DNA from: a virus
Length of the DNA stretch: 28,962 nucleotides
Reading direction: 5' to 3' (one strand)
IMG/VR virus record: IMGVR_UViG_3300045131_000401
Location: 1 to 28,962 of that record
In this document: positions 18,253 through 27,244 of the stretch, piece by piece
How positions within the stretch are numbered: position 1 is the stretch's first letter
How the letters are laid out: each line of letters starts with the position of its first letter
Translations under genes and position numbers: made by a program
Notes under the pieces: model-generated
Databases searched by the model: none
Seen by the model: only the letters and a program-made list of their open reading frames with translations
What the model was told of the DNA's origin: nothing

Positions 18253-18415
18253 GTTCCTGTTCGAATTAGCAGAAAAGTTAGGTCGAACAGTAGGTGAATT
18301 GCTTTATGGGTCAACTTCTCATAGGCCGATCACTTCGTCCGAGTTGACGCAGTGGTCGGCTCTGTGGGAATTGAGGGCTTACGAAATGGAGCAAGCGTCC
18401 AAGAAACGTAGATAG
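18242..18415 (+). CDS. Tail assembly chaperone extension (T-like part of G-T fusion), reached by frameshift
   Basis: 57 codons in the +1 frame relative to the short form, with no good start codon or ribosome site of their own. The peptide PHRRFLFELAEKLGRTVGEL, then a short Ser/Thr stretch, LTQWSALWELRAYEME and a basic end is the typical C-terminal half of tail chaperone fusions (FxxxLAxxLGxTVxEL ... EWxA). The product would be a fusion of about 190 residues made in small amounts relative to the short form. It ends 16 bp before the tape measure gene. Confidence 0.7.
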   Translation, partial: PHRRFLFELAEKLGRTVGELLYGSTSHRPITSSELTQWSALWELRAYEMEQASKKRR

Positions 18416-18430
18416 GTTGGAGGTGTCGGC

Positions 18431-21400
18431 ATGGCTGTTGTTAGCACTGTTGAGGCGCGATATGTAGCCGACACTTCCGCCTATGTCCGTGGTTTGCAAC
18501 AGGCAACTCAAGCAACCAACAAGTTGGCTAATGCCATACCAATGGTTGAAATTGCTAACCGCAGTGCAACAGTTTCTGGTTTAGCACTTGGTGCCGCAGT
18601 CGGTACATTAGGTGCTCAGGTTTTCGCAAAGGCAACTGGCGCGGTAATGAAATACGCGCAACAAGGTATTGCTGCGGCTAAACAGTACGAGCAAACTGTT
18701 ATTTCCATTGAAGGTATTTTTGCTGGTACTGGAATGGAAATAGAAGAGGCTGCTGCCAAAACCCAGACTTATCTTGGTGAGTTGCGTGACTTTGCGGCGA
18801 GGACTCCGTTCGAGTTACCTCAAACTCTTGACGCGGTCAAGCGTCTTCTCTCTATTGGTTACGCGGCTGATGATGTCAAAGATCGAATGTTGCCTGCCAT
18901 CGGTGACATCGTTTCCGCATTAGGTCAGCCACCTGCTGCGATTAGTGCCATTGTTTATGCCTTTGGTCAGATGAAGTCTGCCGGTCGTGTCATGTCACAA
19001 GACTTAATGCAGATCGGTAATGCTCTTCCGGGCTTCAATGCCAAGATGGCTCTTGCTACCGAGTTGTTCGATGGCGACATGATGGCCTTAACCAAGGCGA
19101 CAGAATCAGGTTCTTTGGATTCCGTCAAGGCTATTGACACACTCATTACTGCCATGACTAAATTTGGTGGTGCCGCTGGGGCAATGGATAGGCAATCCAA
19201 AACACTCGCCGGAACATTGTCTACTTTCAACGACACGGTAAACAATGCTCTTATTGATGGTTTGATGCCGAGTCTTCCTGTTCTCAGCGACACTTTAAAT
19301 CAAGTTATGCCTGCTGTCGAGGCATTGGCGACATCGTTTGCTCAGGCTCTTGGTCCCGCTTTGATTGATGGTGCCGATGTTTTGGGTCAGTTGGCTCCTA
19401 CGTTATCGGCTTTACTTCCTCCTGTTATTGATTTGGCTTCGCAACTTCTTGTTTTTAGTGATGTTATTGTCGCGCTTTCTCCTGTATTAGAATTGATGGC
19501 TGACAGTATGGGTGCTGTTGCTAATGTTTTGAAAATGCTTCCTGACCCTATTTTTGCTGGCATTGCAGCGCTCATCGTTTTCCGAATGGCGATGAAGAAA
19601 CTACAAATCGATAGCACTGTTGCTGCTACTGGTGTGCTCGGTGCTTTCTTGCGAATGAAAGCGTCTGCCATAAGCACCAGTATTGAAATTCGTTCTGCTT
19701 TCGCTTTTGCCGGTCTTTCTTTGAAGGCTTTTAGTATGGCTGGAATGACGATGGCTGCCACTTTCCGCGCCGCAATGGTTTCAATAAAAATTGCGGCAAG
19801 AAGCATGATGGCTTCGCTTGGCCCTGTTGGTATAGCAATTGCTATAGCAACTGTTGCAATGGAATTCTTTATGAATTCGTCTAAAGACACTACTCACATT
19901 GTGGATGCTTTAAAAGATAGTGTTGATGAAACAACCGATTCTTTCGGTAGGTTGTCTGCTTCTGTTGCTGCTGAGAATTTCCGTGCAGACTTGTCGCCTG
20001 AGGGTTTGAAGGATCTTTCAGAGGCAGGGATTTCTGTTGCAGAAATTTCTTCTGCTGCACTTGCAGGGGGTGATGCTGCAGAACAAATGAAAGTAAAACT
20101 TTACGAGTTGAGTCTTACAAAAGCGGCCCTTGTCGGTTTCGCGGATACTTTCATGGATGTTGCAACTTCCGCTGTTACGGCGCAAAAACAAATTGCCGTT
20201 GAAACTGCTGCCACTGCTGATGCTGCTGTAGTTGCCGCCGAAATGCATGCGCGTGCAGGTGAATTAACACAGCACACAAACAAGGTTACTGCTCAAGAAA
20301 CAGTTAATGCTCGAAACAAAATGACGGCTGCAGAGAGGGCTGCCGCAGATTTTGTTGTTAAGGCAGAGGCCGCAATGGAGCGGGCTCGTCTAAAAGGTAA
20401 AGGCGCTATTGAGGCTGTCAATTCTGCTTTACAAAATCTTAGTAAGGCTTTGGAGTCTGAAGCAACTTACGACAATGCGCGTAAGGGTATTAATGATTTA
20501 AATAAAGAATTGGCTGAAGGCAAGAAAAATATCAAAGGTTATTCTGACGAGGCTATGACTAATCGTGCCGCTATTCGTGATGCGGCACAAGGTTACATTG
20601 AATACGCGAACAATCTTACAGATCCTATTGAAAAACAAAAGGCTTTAGAAGAGGGACAAGAAAAAATTCGTAAATCCTTGAAGAAGGCTGGGATTAAGGC
20701 TAAAGATACCGACATTTTTCAAATTTTTAAAGAACAGACTGAGCAATCAGGTAAGACTGTTGATGAGTTTGCTGGTCAAAGATTAGCCGCTTTAAGTTAT
20801 GGTAATCAAGTTGGTGTCAATTTCATTGACGGAATAATTAAAGAATTAGAAGCCGGTAAAAAAGAAATTGAAACCACTGCTACCGAAGTTGGTGCAACAC
20901 TTCCTGCAGCGGCTAATGCTGCGATTGATGCTTCGTCACCTTCAAAAGAAGCAATGAAGGTCGCCAAAAACTTTATTGACGGTTTAACTATTGGTTTAAA
21001 TAACGGTAAGAAGAGTGCTGGGGGTGCTGCGGCAACTGTTGGATCTTCTCTGCTGTCTGGTATTAAAACAGCGCTGACAAGTGGTAGCGATATTTCTAGT
21101 GTTCTTTCAAACGTGTTTGGTTCAATGCCTTCTATGCCTACCCCACTGGAATCGGCTTTGGGTAAAGATGGTGCCGAGAAGTTTTTGAAGAAGCATGAAA
21201 AAGAATTACTTGTTTTGCAAAAGGCTTTCGCTGATGTTGATGTGATTGTAAATACTATTCGTAGTGCTAACAGTGCTCTTTCTGAGGTTGGTGCGGCTTC
21301 CAAGCAAATATCTGGAACTTACAAAGATGGGATTGTTTCTGCACCTTCAGCAATCATGAATGCTCTCGGTGGTGAGGGTGATCTTTCTTCCGCTATTTCT

Positions 21401-22969
21401 ATGTTGGATCAGTTGGCGGCTTCAGCAAATACCGCTCTGGATGCTTTGATTTCTATTTCTTCTGGTAAGGAAAGGAAACAACTCAGGGGTAGAAAGAATG
21501 ATCTTAGAGGTTATTTAGATGGTATGAGGGATGAGATTGCGGGTTACATGATTCGCCGTGATCAGATTACTTCTGAACTAAGTGCTTTAGAAGATACTTA
21601 CAGTAAAAAACTTGATGAAATAAACGAGCATTACGATGGTCTTGATAAGGCTGCAGGTATTGCTGTCTCAGGTATTGAGAGTAAATTTAATGGAATTATC
21701 CCCGGTCTTAAGTCAGCATTAGATGCTGCGAATCAAGCATTTGATAAAGAGAATGCTGTTCTTGAAAAATTGATTAGTGAGCGTGACGGTTTCCTTAAGC
21801 GTGTGGGAGATGGTTTAAAATCTTTCGCAAATGATTTGAGTAGTACAAATAAATCTGTCCGTACAATCGTCAAGAACATTGGTAACGGGATAACGATCAC
21901 AACGCAGGAAGAGGTTGTAGAACCGGGTTCTTTCCGTGCTTCTCTTGAGAGTCGTCTGGCAACTGTTAGAGAATTTACTTCTAACATACAGAATCTTTTG
22001 GCTCGCGGTTTGGATCCTTCACTGGTTCAGGATTTCATTTCGGCAGGTGTTGGTTCGGCTGGTGGGACGGTTGCTGCTCTGGCTGCTGGTTCGTCTGAGG
22101 ATCTTGCTGCGATAAATGCTTTGCAGTCTAGTTTGGCTTCTGAGATTTCATCGTTCCAGCAGTCTACTTCGGCACAGTATTTTGATTTGGGTATTGCTCA
22201 ACAGGAGGCTGTTGTTGGGCCTTTGCGTGCGGCTGCTGCTAACGCTCAGGCCGCGTTGGCTTTGGCTGAGGAAGCAAGAACCACTGAATTAAATGCTGCT
22301 CTGGCTCATCAGCAAAAATTGAAGGATGATCGTGATAAGGCTATAGCAGATGAGAATGCTGCCTACAAGACTCAAAGGGACGTTTTGACGGCTGAGGCTG
22401 TTCTCATTGATGCTGAATTAAGTAAGCGTGCCGCTGCCGTTCAAAAGTATTTCACTGACTTGATGGATCCTGTCACTGGTGTTCCAGCGGACATGTTCAA
22501 GTTAGGTAAGCAAGCGGTCAACGGAATCATCAACGGTATGAAGGATAGAGAGAAAGCCTTAATAGCCTACGCTACTGAATTAGGTAACGTCATTAGAAAT
22601 ACTTTAAGGGATTCCTTGCAGGTTTCTAGCCCCTCGAAGGTTACTCGTACCATTGGTGAACAGATTGCTCAGGGTCTTGTTGATGGGATGAGGGCGAGTG
22701 AGGATTCTGTTGCTAGGGCTGCAGATAGTCTTGCGAATCAAGTCATGTTGCCTTTGGAGACACCGAATTTTTCTGGTGTTTCGGCTGCCCCATCAGTAAG
22801 TGTGAATGGTGGACCCAGTGCCGGTTTCCGGGCAAGCGTTGTAAACAATTACACGGTGAACGTGCAATCACTGGCTGGAGATAAACGCCAGATTGGCCGT
22901 GAAGTTGTTGAGGCTATTAAAGCATTTGAGAAGTCTTCTGGTCCTGTGTATCAGCAGGTGAGTGTGTAA
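18431..22969 (+). CDS. Tape measure protein
   Basis: 1512 aa; GGAGGTG (18419-18425) lies 5 bp upstream of ATG. The N-terminal ~270 residues have the tape-measure domain pattern (YEQTVISIEGIFAGTGM ... TYLGELRDFAARTPFELPQT ... SAGRVMSQDLMQIGNALPGF). Hydrophobic helices lie at about 290-410 and 425-485 (GPVGIAIAIATVAMEFFM). Long Ala/Lys/Glu helices follow. The motif SSPSK-x(5-6)-G/N-x-FIDGL or GLVDG occurs twice (near 835 and 1398). The protein spans the tail lumen during assembly and is ejected into the host envelope. At about 0.15 nm per residue it would set a tail of roughly 220 nm. No lytic domain is recognised inside it. Confidence 0.9.
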   Translation: MAVVSTVEARYVADTSAYVRGLQQATQATNKLANAIPMVEIANRSATVSGLALGAAVGTLGAQVFAKATGAVMKYAQQGIAAAKQYEQTVISIEGIFAGTGMEIEEAAAKTQTYLGELRDFAARTPFELPQTLDAVKRLLSIGYAADDVKDRMLPAIGDIVSALGQPPAAISAIVYAFGQMKSAGRVMSQDLMQIGNALPGFNAKMALATELFDGDMMALTKATESGSLDSVKAIDTLITAMTKFGGAAGAMDRQSKTLAGTLSTFNDTVNNALIDGLMPSLPVLSDTLNQVMPAVEALATSFAQALGPALIDGADVLGQLAPTLSALLPPVIDLASQLLVFSDVIVALSPVLELMADSMGAVANVLKMLPDPIFAGIAALIVFRMAMKKLQIDSTVAATGVLGAFLRMKASAISTSIEIRSAFAFAGLSLKAFSMAGMTMAATFRAAMVSIKIAARSMMASLGPVGIAIAIATVAMEFFMNSSKDTTHIVDALKDSVDETTDSFGRLSASVAAENFRADLSPEGLKDLSEAGISVAEISSAALAGGDAAEQMKVKLYELSLTKAALVGFADTFMDVATSAVTAQKQIAVETAATADAAVVAAEMHARAGELTQHTNKVTAQETVNARNKMTAAERAAADFVVKAEAAMERARLKGKGAIEAVNSALQNLSKALESEATYDNARKGINDLNKELAEGKKNIKGYSDEAMTNRAAIRDAAQGYIEYANNLTDPIEKQKALEEGQEKIRKSLKKAGIKAKDTDIFQIFKEQTEQSGKTVDEFAGQRLAALSYGNQVGVNFIDGIIKELEAGKKEIETTATEVGATLPAAANAAIDASSPSKEAMKVAKNFIDGLTIGLNNGKKSAGGAAATVGSSLLSGIKTALTSGSDISSVLSNVFGSMPSMPTPLESALGKDGAEKFLKKHEKELLVLQKAFADVDVIVNTIRSANSALSEVGAASKQISGTYKDGIVSAPSAIMNALGGEGDLSSAISMLDQLAASANTALDALISISSGKERKQLRGRKNDLRGYLDGMRDEIAGYMIRRDQITSELSALEDTYSKKLDEINEHYDGLDKAAGIAVSGIESKFNGIIPGLKSALDAANQAFDKENAVLEKLISERDGFLKRVGDGLKSFANDLSSTNKSVRTIVKNIGNGITITTQEEVVEPGSFRASLESRLATVREFTSNIQNLLARGLDPSLVQDFISAGVGSAGGTVAALAAGSSEDLAAINALQSSLASEISSFQQSTSAQYFDLGIAQQEAVVGPLRAAAANAQAALALAEEARTTELNAALAHQQKLKDDRDKAIADENAAYKTQRDVLTAEAVLIDAELSKRAAAVQKYFTDLMDPVTGVPADMFKLGKQAVNGIINGMKDREKALIAYATELGNVIRNTLRDSLQVSSPSKVTRTIGEQIAQGLVDGMRASEDSVARAADSLANQVMLPLETPNFSGVSAAPSVSVNGGPSAGFRASVVNNYTVNVQSLAGDKRQIGREVVEAIKAFEKSSGPVYQQVSV

Positions 22970-24210
22970 TGGCTGGTTTTGATCCACGCACCTTTTATGA
23001 AGGCACACAACTTTATGAGTCCGGCGGCTTGTATGACGGTTGGGATTATCGGGGTGAGAATCCGGGACCGTGGTATGTGGAGTTGGGTGCGGATTTGTCT
23101 GCTAATGGTATTGGTGATTGGTTTACTTTAGATGATCCTGTTAAGGGTGAATTGAATAACATAGTTTATTTGTTGACGGGTGATTTGTTTGTTGATATTA
23201 CTCGTTACGTTCGTAGTTTAAGTGTGAAGCGTGGAAGGTCACGTTTTCTGGAGAAGTTTATTACGGGGGCGTGTGAGATCGTTCTTGATAACAGGAACAG
23301 ATTGTTTGATCCTACTTTGACAGGTGCTCCTTTTACTGGACAAATTATTCCCCGTAAACCTTTAAGAATTTTTTATGATACGTTCCCTGTTTTTACGGGT
23401 AACGTGCAGGACTGGGATTTTGATTACTCTGTTAAGGACGCTACTGCTACCGTCAAATGTTTGGATGCTTTTTCTACTTTGGCTACGCAAACGGTTCCTG
23501 CTCAAACTATGACTACTCAGTTGACTGGTGCAAGAGTGAATTATGTTTTAGATCAGGTTGGTTTCCCTGCGGAATTGCGTAGCGTTGAGTCGGGTACGGC
23601 TTCTGTTGCGGCAGATACTGTGGGAGACAGTGTTAATGCTTTAGCCTATTTGCAAAAAATAGAGGTAAGTCAAAACGGTTTATTTTTTATGTCTGCTGAT
23701 GGTTTGATCACGTTTGAGGATTCTTTCACTGGAACACCAACCCCGGTTGAGGTTGGTGATGGGGGTGTGCCTATTAGCGATTTAGATGTGGTTTTTGGGG
23801 CTGAAGAATTAACTAACAGGGTCACAGTAAATTATTATTCTGGATCTGTTCAAACTTCTCTGATCATTGATTCTACGCCTAGTCAAGATAAATATGGCTT
23901 GTTTGATACCTCAGTGGACACATTATTGAGTGGTTCTGTTTCGGCAAGTGCCTTGGGTGTTCTTCTCGTGAATCGGTATGAAGAACCTCAGTATAGGATT
24001 GATTCAGCGGTTTTTAATGTTGCGGGTTTGGATACTTCTGGGCAAAACCAAATTCTGTCGCTGGAGTTAGGTGATCAAATTTTATTAAAGTTTCGCCCTT
24101 TAGGTGTTGGTGAGACTATTGAACGTAATGTTCTCGTGGATGCGATTGACCATTCTGCGGCACCTAAGACGCACACGGTATCGTTGGCTTTGACTGACCT
24201 CGGGATTTAA
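22969..24210 (+). CDS. Minor tail protein (tail tip/baseplate)
   Basis: 413 aa; ATG overlaps the tape measure stop (TAATG). Residues about 75-165 read ITRYVRSLSVKRGRSRFLEKF, then CEIVLDNRNRLFDP, IIPRKPLRI and VFTGNVQDWDFDY, a pattern I know from minor tail proteins directly after tape measures in actinophages. The rest is beta-rich with a C-terminal IDHSAAPKTHTVSLALTDL. It likely forms part of the tail tip ring or hub. Because no separate small Dit-like gene follows the tape measure, this may combine distal-tail and hub functions; that is inference. Confidence 0.8.
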   Translation: MAGFDPRTFYEGTQLYESGGLYDGWDYRGENPGPWYVELGADLSANGIGDWFTLDDPVKGELNNIVYLLTGDLFVDITRYVRSLSVKRGRSRFLEKFITGACEIVLDNRNRLFDPTLTGAPFTGQIIPRKPLRIFYDTFPVFTGNVQDWDFDYSVKDATATVKCLDAFSTLATQTVPAQTMTTQLTGARVNYVLDQVGFPAELRSVESGTASVAADTVGDSVNALAYLQKIEVSQNGLFFMSADGLITFEDSFTGTPTPVEVGDGGVPISDLDVVFGAEELTNRVTVNYYSGSVQTSLIIDSTPSQDKYGLFDTSVDTLLSGSVSASALGVLLVNRYEEPQYRIDSAVFNVAGLDTSGQNQILSLELGDQILLKFRPLGVGETIERNVLVDAIDHSAAPKTHTVSLALTDLGI

Positions 24211-24231
24211 TGATGATAGATTGGAGTTGGA

Positions 24232-25272
24232 GTGCCTAACTTTACGGCAAATACTACGTTGTCTGCTGCCGCTTTAAACACGGCTTTTAATCAGGCAGAT
24301 GTAAACGTACAAACATCAACCACTTATACGCTTTTGTTGGCGGATCAAGGGAAACTAATTTCTTTGGATAATGCAAGCGCGGTGACTTTAAGTATTCCTC
24401 TTAACTCTTCAGCCGCTTTTCCAACTAATACGGTGATTGGATTGCTGAATAAGGGTGCTGGATTAGTAACTGTTACTCCTATATCCGGGGTTACTTTGAA
24501 TCCTGCCGTGAGGGTTCTTGCACAGAATGAAGCGGCATCTTTAATCAAAACTGACACGAATACTTGGTATTTTGTTCAAGGTGGTGGCCTCCCAAAAGCA
24601 ATAGTCTCGTCTAGCACAGCCGCTTCAGTTACAGCGGTGACGGTAGGCGGGCTGCCCGCGAAGGTTTACAAGTTTACTGGTACAGGTTCAATCACTTTAT
24701 CAAAGGCTGGTCTTGTGGATGTGATTGCTCAAGGGCCGGGTGGTATAGGTTCATTCGGTTCCGGTGGTGCCGGGGGTTTTATCGAGAAATCAAACGTGTT
24801 TGTTGCTGCTGGTTCTAACGCTGTTTACATTGGTGCGGGTGGAAGCGTTTCGCTGGCTCAAGGGACTGCGGAGTCATCGCACTTTAATGGAATTGCTGCA
24901 ACGGGTGGAGGATCTGGGGCGCAATACACGGACAGGCAACCGTCAGGTGGGGCTTGCGGTGGAGGCTCTGGCCCATTCGCTTCCGCTAACTCGGGCGTAG
25001 GCGCAAGGTTCCAAGGTCTTATTGTTGTTTCGGCTGGCGTGACTCGCGGCGGTAACGGTGCAGGCGTGAACGGTGGCGGGGGTGGTGGCGTGAACGGTGA
25101 CGGTTCTGGCGGTACGGGCGGCGCTGGCACTACCCCGGACGCGACTTGGGGTTCACCCGGAACTTTAGGTCGTGGTGGAGGTGGTGCTTCTATGACGGCT
25201 AATACTGGTAACGGTGGCAACTTGGGTGCAAATGGTAATAGCGGAATAATTTTGATAAGGGTGATGGACTAA
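24232..25272 (+). CDS. Tail fibre protein with glycine-rich C-terminal domain
   Basis: 346 aa from GTG 24232 after TTGGAG. The first ~120 residues are beta-rich (FTANTTLSAAALNTAFNQAD ... TYTLLLADQGKLISLDNASA ... TNTWYFVQGGGLP). From residue ~140 a strand pair (YKFTGTGSITLSKAGLVDVI) leads into a glycine-rich domain with GGxGxGGGGG runs, closing in GNSGIILIRVMD. The same module recurs at 27245 and 27997. Glycine-rich domains of this sort form receptor-binding tips in T4-like phages (polyglycine sandwiches in gp38-type adhesins), so a host-recognition role is likely. Confidence 0.75.
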   Translation: MPNFTANTTLSAAALNTAFNQADVNVQTSTTYTLLLADQGKLISLDNASAVTLSIPLNSSAAFPTNTVIGLLNKGAGLVTVTPISGVTLNPAVRVLAQNEAASLIKTDTNTWYFVQGGGLPKAIVSSSTAASVTAVTVGGLPAKVYKFTGTGSITLSKAGLVDVIAQGPGGIGSFGSGGAGGFIEKSNVFVAAGSNAVYIGAGGSVSLAQGTAESSHFNGIAATGGGSGAQYTDRQPSGGACGGGSGPFASANSGVGARFQGLIVVSAGVTRGGNGAGVNGGGGGGVNGDGSGGTGGAGTTPDATWGSPGTLGRGGGGASMTANTGNGGNLGANGNSGIILIRVMD

Positions 25273-25577
25273 TGGCTCATTTTGCAAAAGTTATTGACGG
25301 AATCGTTGAGTCGGTTATTGCGCTCGATAACAAAGACTGCGGGGGTGGGGACTTCCCTGATTCTGAGCCTATCGGCAACGAGTTTCTTAACGATAACGGG
25401 TTTACTGGCGAGTGGTTGCAATGCTCGTATTCAAACTCTTTTAGATATTGGATGCCTGCCCCCGGCTACACATGGAACGGTGAAGCCTTTGTTTGCCAAT
25501 CACCGGGCAACGGTTGGACTCTTGACGAGGAAACGTGGCAGTGGGTTTCTGGTTCAGGCTCTCGGATACCAAGTTAA
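25272..25577 (+). CDS. Small fibre-associated protein (MAHFAK family)
   Basis: 101 aa; ATG overlaps the previous stop. The start MAHFAKVIDGIVESVIALDN, the middle FTGEWLQCSYSNSFRYWMPAPGYTW and the end GWTLDEETWQWV fit a small family common in cyanophages and other aquatic phages near tail-fibre genes (MAHFAKI-xNxIVxxVI ... W-QTSYN ... GYTYD ... WxLxEDTCxW). Function is unknown; probably a virion or fibre-assembly component. It is an environmental marker more than a functional clue. Confidence 0.7.
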   Translation: MAHFAKVIDGIVESVIALDNKDCGGGDFPDSEPIGNEFLNDNGFTGEWLQCSYSNSFRYWMPAPGYTWNGEAFVCQSPGNGWTLDEETWQWVSGSGSRIPS

Positions 25578-25583
25578 GGACGG

Positions 25584-25589
25584 TACAAT
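25584..25589 (+). promoter_or_regulatory. Possible leaderless promoter (TACAAT) before a fibre gene
   Basis: TACAAT lies 6 bp before ATG 25596, so a start site 7 nt downstream would coincide with the ATG. There is no well-spaced ribosome site (AAGGA is 15 bp away). Leaderless transcripts are common in Actinobacteria. No -35 is visible, so this is tentative. Confidence 0.3.
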
Positions 25590-25595
25590 TACATT

Positions 25596-26885
25596 ATGGC
25601 TTCTACATATCCCGGCACGGTTGATAACCTAACTAATCCAACAGCGGTCGATCCGTTATCTAGTCCTGCTCATGCGGGGCAACACACTAACGCTAATGAT
25701 GCGATTGAGGCCATAGAAACAACTCTTGGGGTGAATCCTCAAGGGGCTTATGCAACTGTCGCTGCTCGCATGGCGGTCGTTGATAGTGCTGCCGCTTCAG
25801 CCGCCGTATCCGCTTCTGCCGCTGCCGTTTCTGCTTCAGCCGCTTTAGTCAGCCAACTGGATGCGGCACAGTCATCTAGTGACGCTCAGGAATGGGCAAT
25901 CAAACTTGTTGATCCGGTGTCGGGTTCGGATTATTCAGCAAAATTTAACGCTAACCTTGCGGCTACTTCGGCTTCTCTCGCGGCTAGTCTTTACGATCAA
26001 TTTGATGACAGGTTCTTGGGAGCAAAATCGGTGCCTCCCACCGTCGACAACGACGGAGATCCTCTGGTTGCTGGGCAATTGTATTTTGACACCGTTTATG
26101 TCGCTATGAAAGTTTACACGGGTTCAGCGTGGATAGATGCCGCTACTTCTCTTTACTCGTGGACTGGTCCGGTGACTATTGCTGCTTCTGGTTCCGTTAC
26201 TGCGTTGCGTGTAACGCAAACGGGTACGGGTGATGCTCTGCTTATTGAGGATTCGGCTAACCCTGATGCGACACCGTTTGTGGTGGATGCAAGCGGCAAT
26301 GTTGGTATTGGTGAGAGTAGTCCTTCAGAGAAATTTCAAGTTTCAGGAAATATTAAAACTACAGCAGATGTGAATTCAGTAATGTTGGTCGGTAGGTATA
26401 GCGCAGGAGTTCCCGGCTCATACATTGATGCGTACTCACCATCAACGTATTTGGCTTTCCAAGTTCAAGCCTCAGAACGTATGCGTATCACTTCCGCTGG
26501 CAATGTTGGTCTGGGCGTACAAGCGCCAACACAAACGATTCACGCTTACACGGCTGTGACAGGCGGCTCCCCCGCCGCTTCAGGATCGGGAAATGATCCG
26601 AACGCTACTGCTCGTTTCCAAATGTCGAGCGTTGCGCTAGATGTTGGCACGACTGCTGCTGGTGGGGCATGGCTTCAATCCAGACAGTTCAATAACTACG
26701 CCACCAATTTCCCTCTGCTTCTAAATCCGAATGGCGGCAATGTCGGTGTAGGTACAACGACACCGGGTTACAAATTGGATGTTAACGGTACAGTTAATGC
26801 GTCAGCCGTGTTTGTTAATGGCGCTCCTGTTAGTGCCGGTGGTGGCGCTGGTTTGCAGGATGTTTTCTTTTTAATGGGCGCTTGA
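25596..26885 (+). CDS. Tail fibre protein with neck and repeat shaft
   Basis: 429 aa. The N-terminus (YPGTVDNLTNPTAVDPLSSPAHAGQHTNANDAIEAIETTLGV) matches the start of many phage fibre proteins (PxTxDxLxNPxxxDxL ... HxxxHxxANDAIxAIExxLG). An Ala/Ser-rich segment follows (DSAAASAAVSASAAAVSASAA), then beta-rich shaft pieces with repeated GNVGIG / GNVGLG / GNVGVGTTTP motifs (residues about 235, 305 and 385), typical of fibre shafts. The C-terminus is hydrophobic (GLQDVFFLMGA). No intramolecular chaperone is obvious. Confidence 0.75.
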   Translation: MASTYPGTVDNLTNPTAVDPLSSPAHAGQHTNANDAIEAIETTLGVNPQGAYATVAARMAVVDSAAASAAVSASAAAVSASAALVSQLDAAQSSSDAQEWAIKLVDPVSGSDYSAKFNANLAATSASLAASLYDQFDDRFLGAKSVPPTVDNDGDPLVAGQLYFDTVYVAMKVYTGSAWIDAATSLYSWTGPVTIAASGSVTALRVTQTGTGDALLIEDSANPDATPFVVDASGNVGIGESSPSEKFQVSGNIKTTADVNSVMLVGRYSAGVPGSYIDAYSPSTYLAFQVQASERMRITSAGNVGLGVQAPTQTIHAYTAVTGGSPAASGSGNDPNATARFQMSSVALDVGTTAAGGAWLQSRQFNNYATNFPLLLNPNGGNVGVGTTTPGYKLDVNGTVNASAVFVNGAPVSAGGGAGLQDVFFLMGA

Positions 26886-26909
26886 CAATTACTAACTGAA
26901 AGGCTCAAA

Positions 26910-27242
26910 ATGGCAACGGCATACAAATATTCACAGGTACAAGGAACAGCAAGCACTGGCACTTACGCCACGTTGTACACCACCCCTGTAGCAACTCAAG
27001 CAGTGATCTCTTCACTCGTTATGACCAACCAGTCTTCGTCTGCGGTTACGGTACGGATTGGTATGGACACTACGGCTGGTACACCGGGTGCTAGTGAGTT
27101 CCTTGTGTATGACGCTGCTATCGCTGGTAACGATACGGTTGCACTTACACTGGGTATTACTATGCCTGCAAGCAATTTTATTCGTGTGGCCTCGTCAGCA
27201 AGTACTTGTAACTTTACTGCGTTCCTATCAGAGATTTCGTAA
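26910..27242 (+). CDS. Small beta-rich virion/fibre accessory protein
   Basis: 110 aa; ATG preceded by GAAAGG. The sequence is alternating hydrophobic: YATLYTTPVATQAVISSLVMTNQ, then TVRIGMDTTAGTPGASEFLVYD and TVALTLGITMPASNFIRVASS. It matches the pattern of small phage proteins (x-LYTVPxGTQAVxSxLxVxNxS ... DSxALTLGxxL) found among tail-fibre genes and thought to be structural. No more exact function is known to me. Confidence 0.65.
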   Translation: MATAYKYSQVQGTASTGTYATLYTTPVATQAVISSLVMTNQSSSAVTVRIGMDTTAGTPGASEFLVYDAAIAGNDTVALTLGITMPASNFIRVASSASTCNFTAFLSEIS

Positions 27243-27244
27243 CT

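Noticed and set aside
18068-18415. An independent gene starting at ATG 18068 upstream of the chaperone extension
   Set aside because: The segment 18068-18240 reads as an out-of-frame shadow of the short chaperone (Leu/Arg/Cys-rich) and has no ribosome site. Only the part after 18242 resembles a real chaperone half.
19387-21303. Minus-strand open frames of 160-170 codons inside the tape measure gene
   Set aside because: They are explained by the Ala/Lys-rich helical composition of the tape measure, and no start signal or homology was seen.
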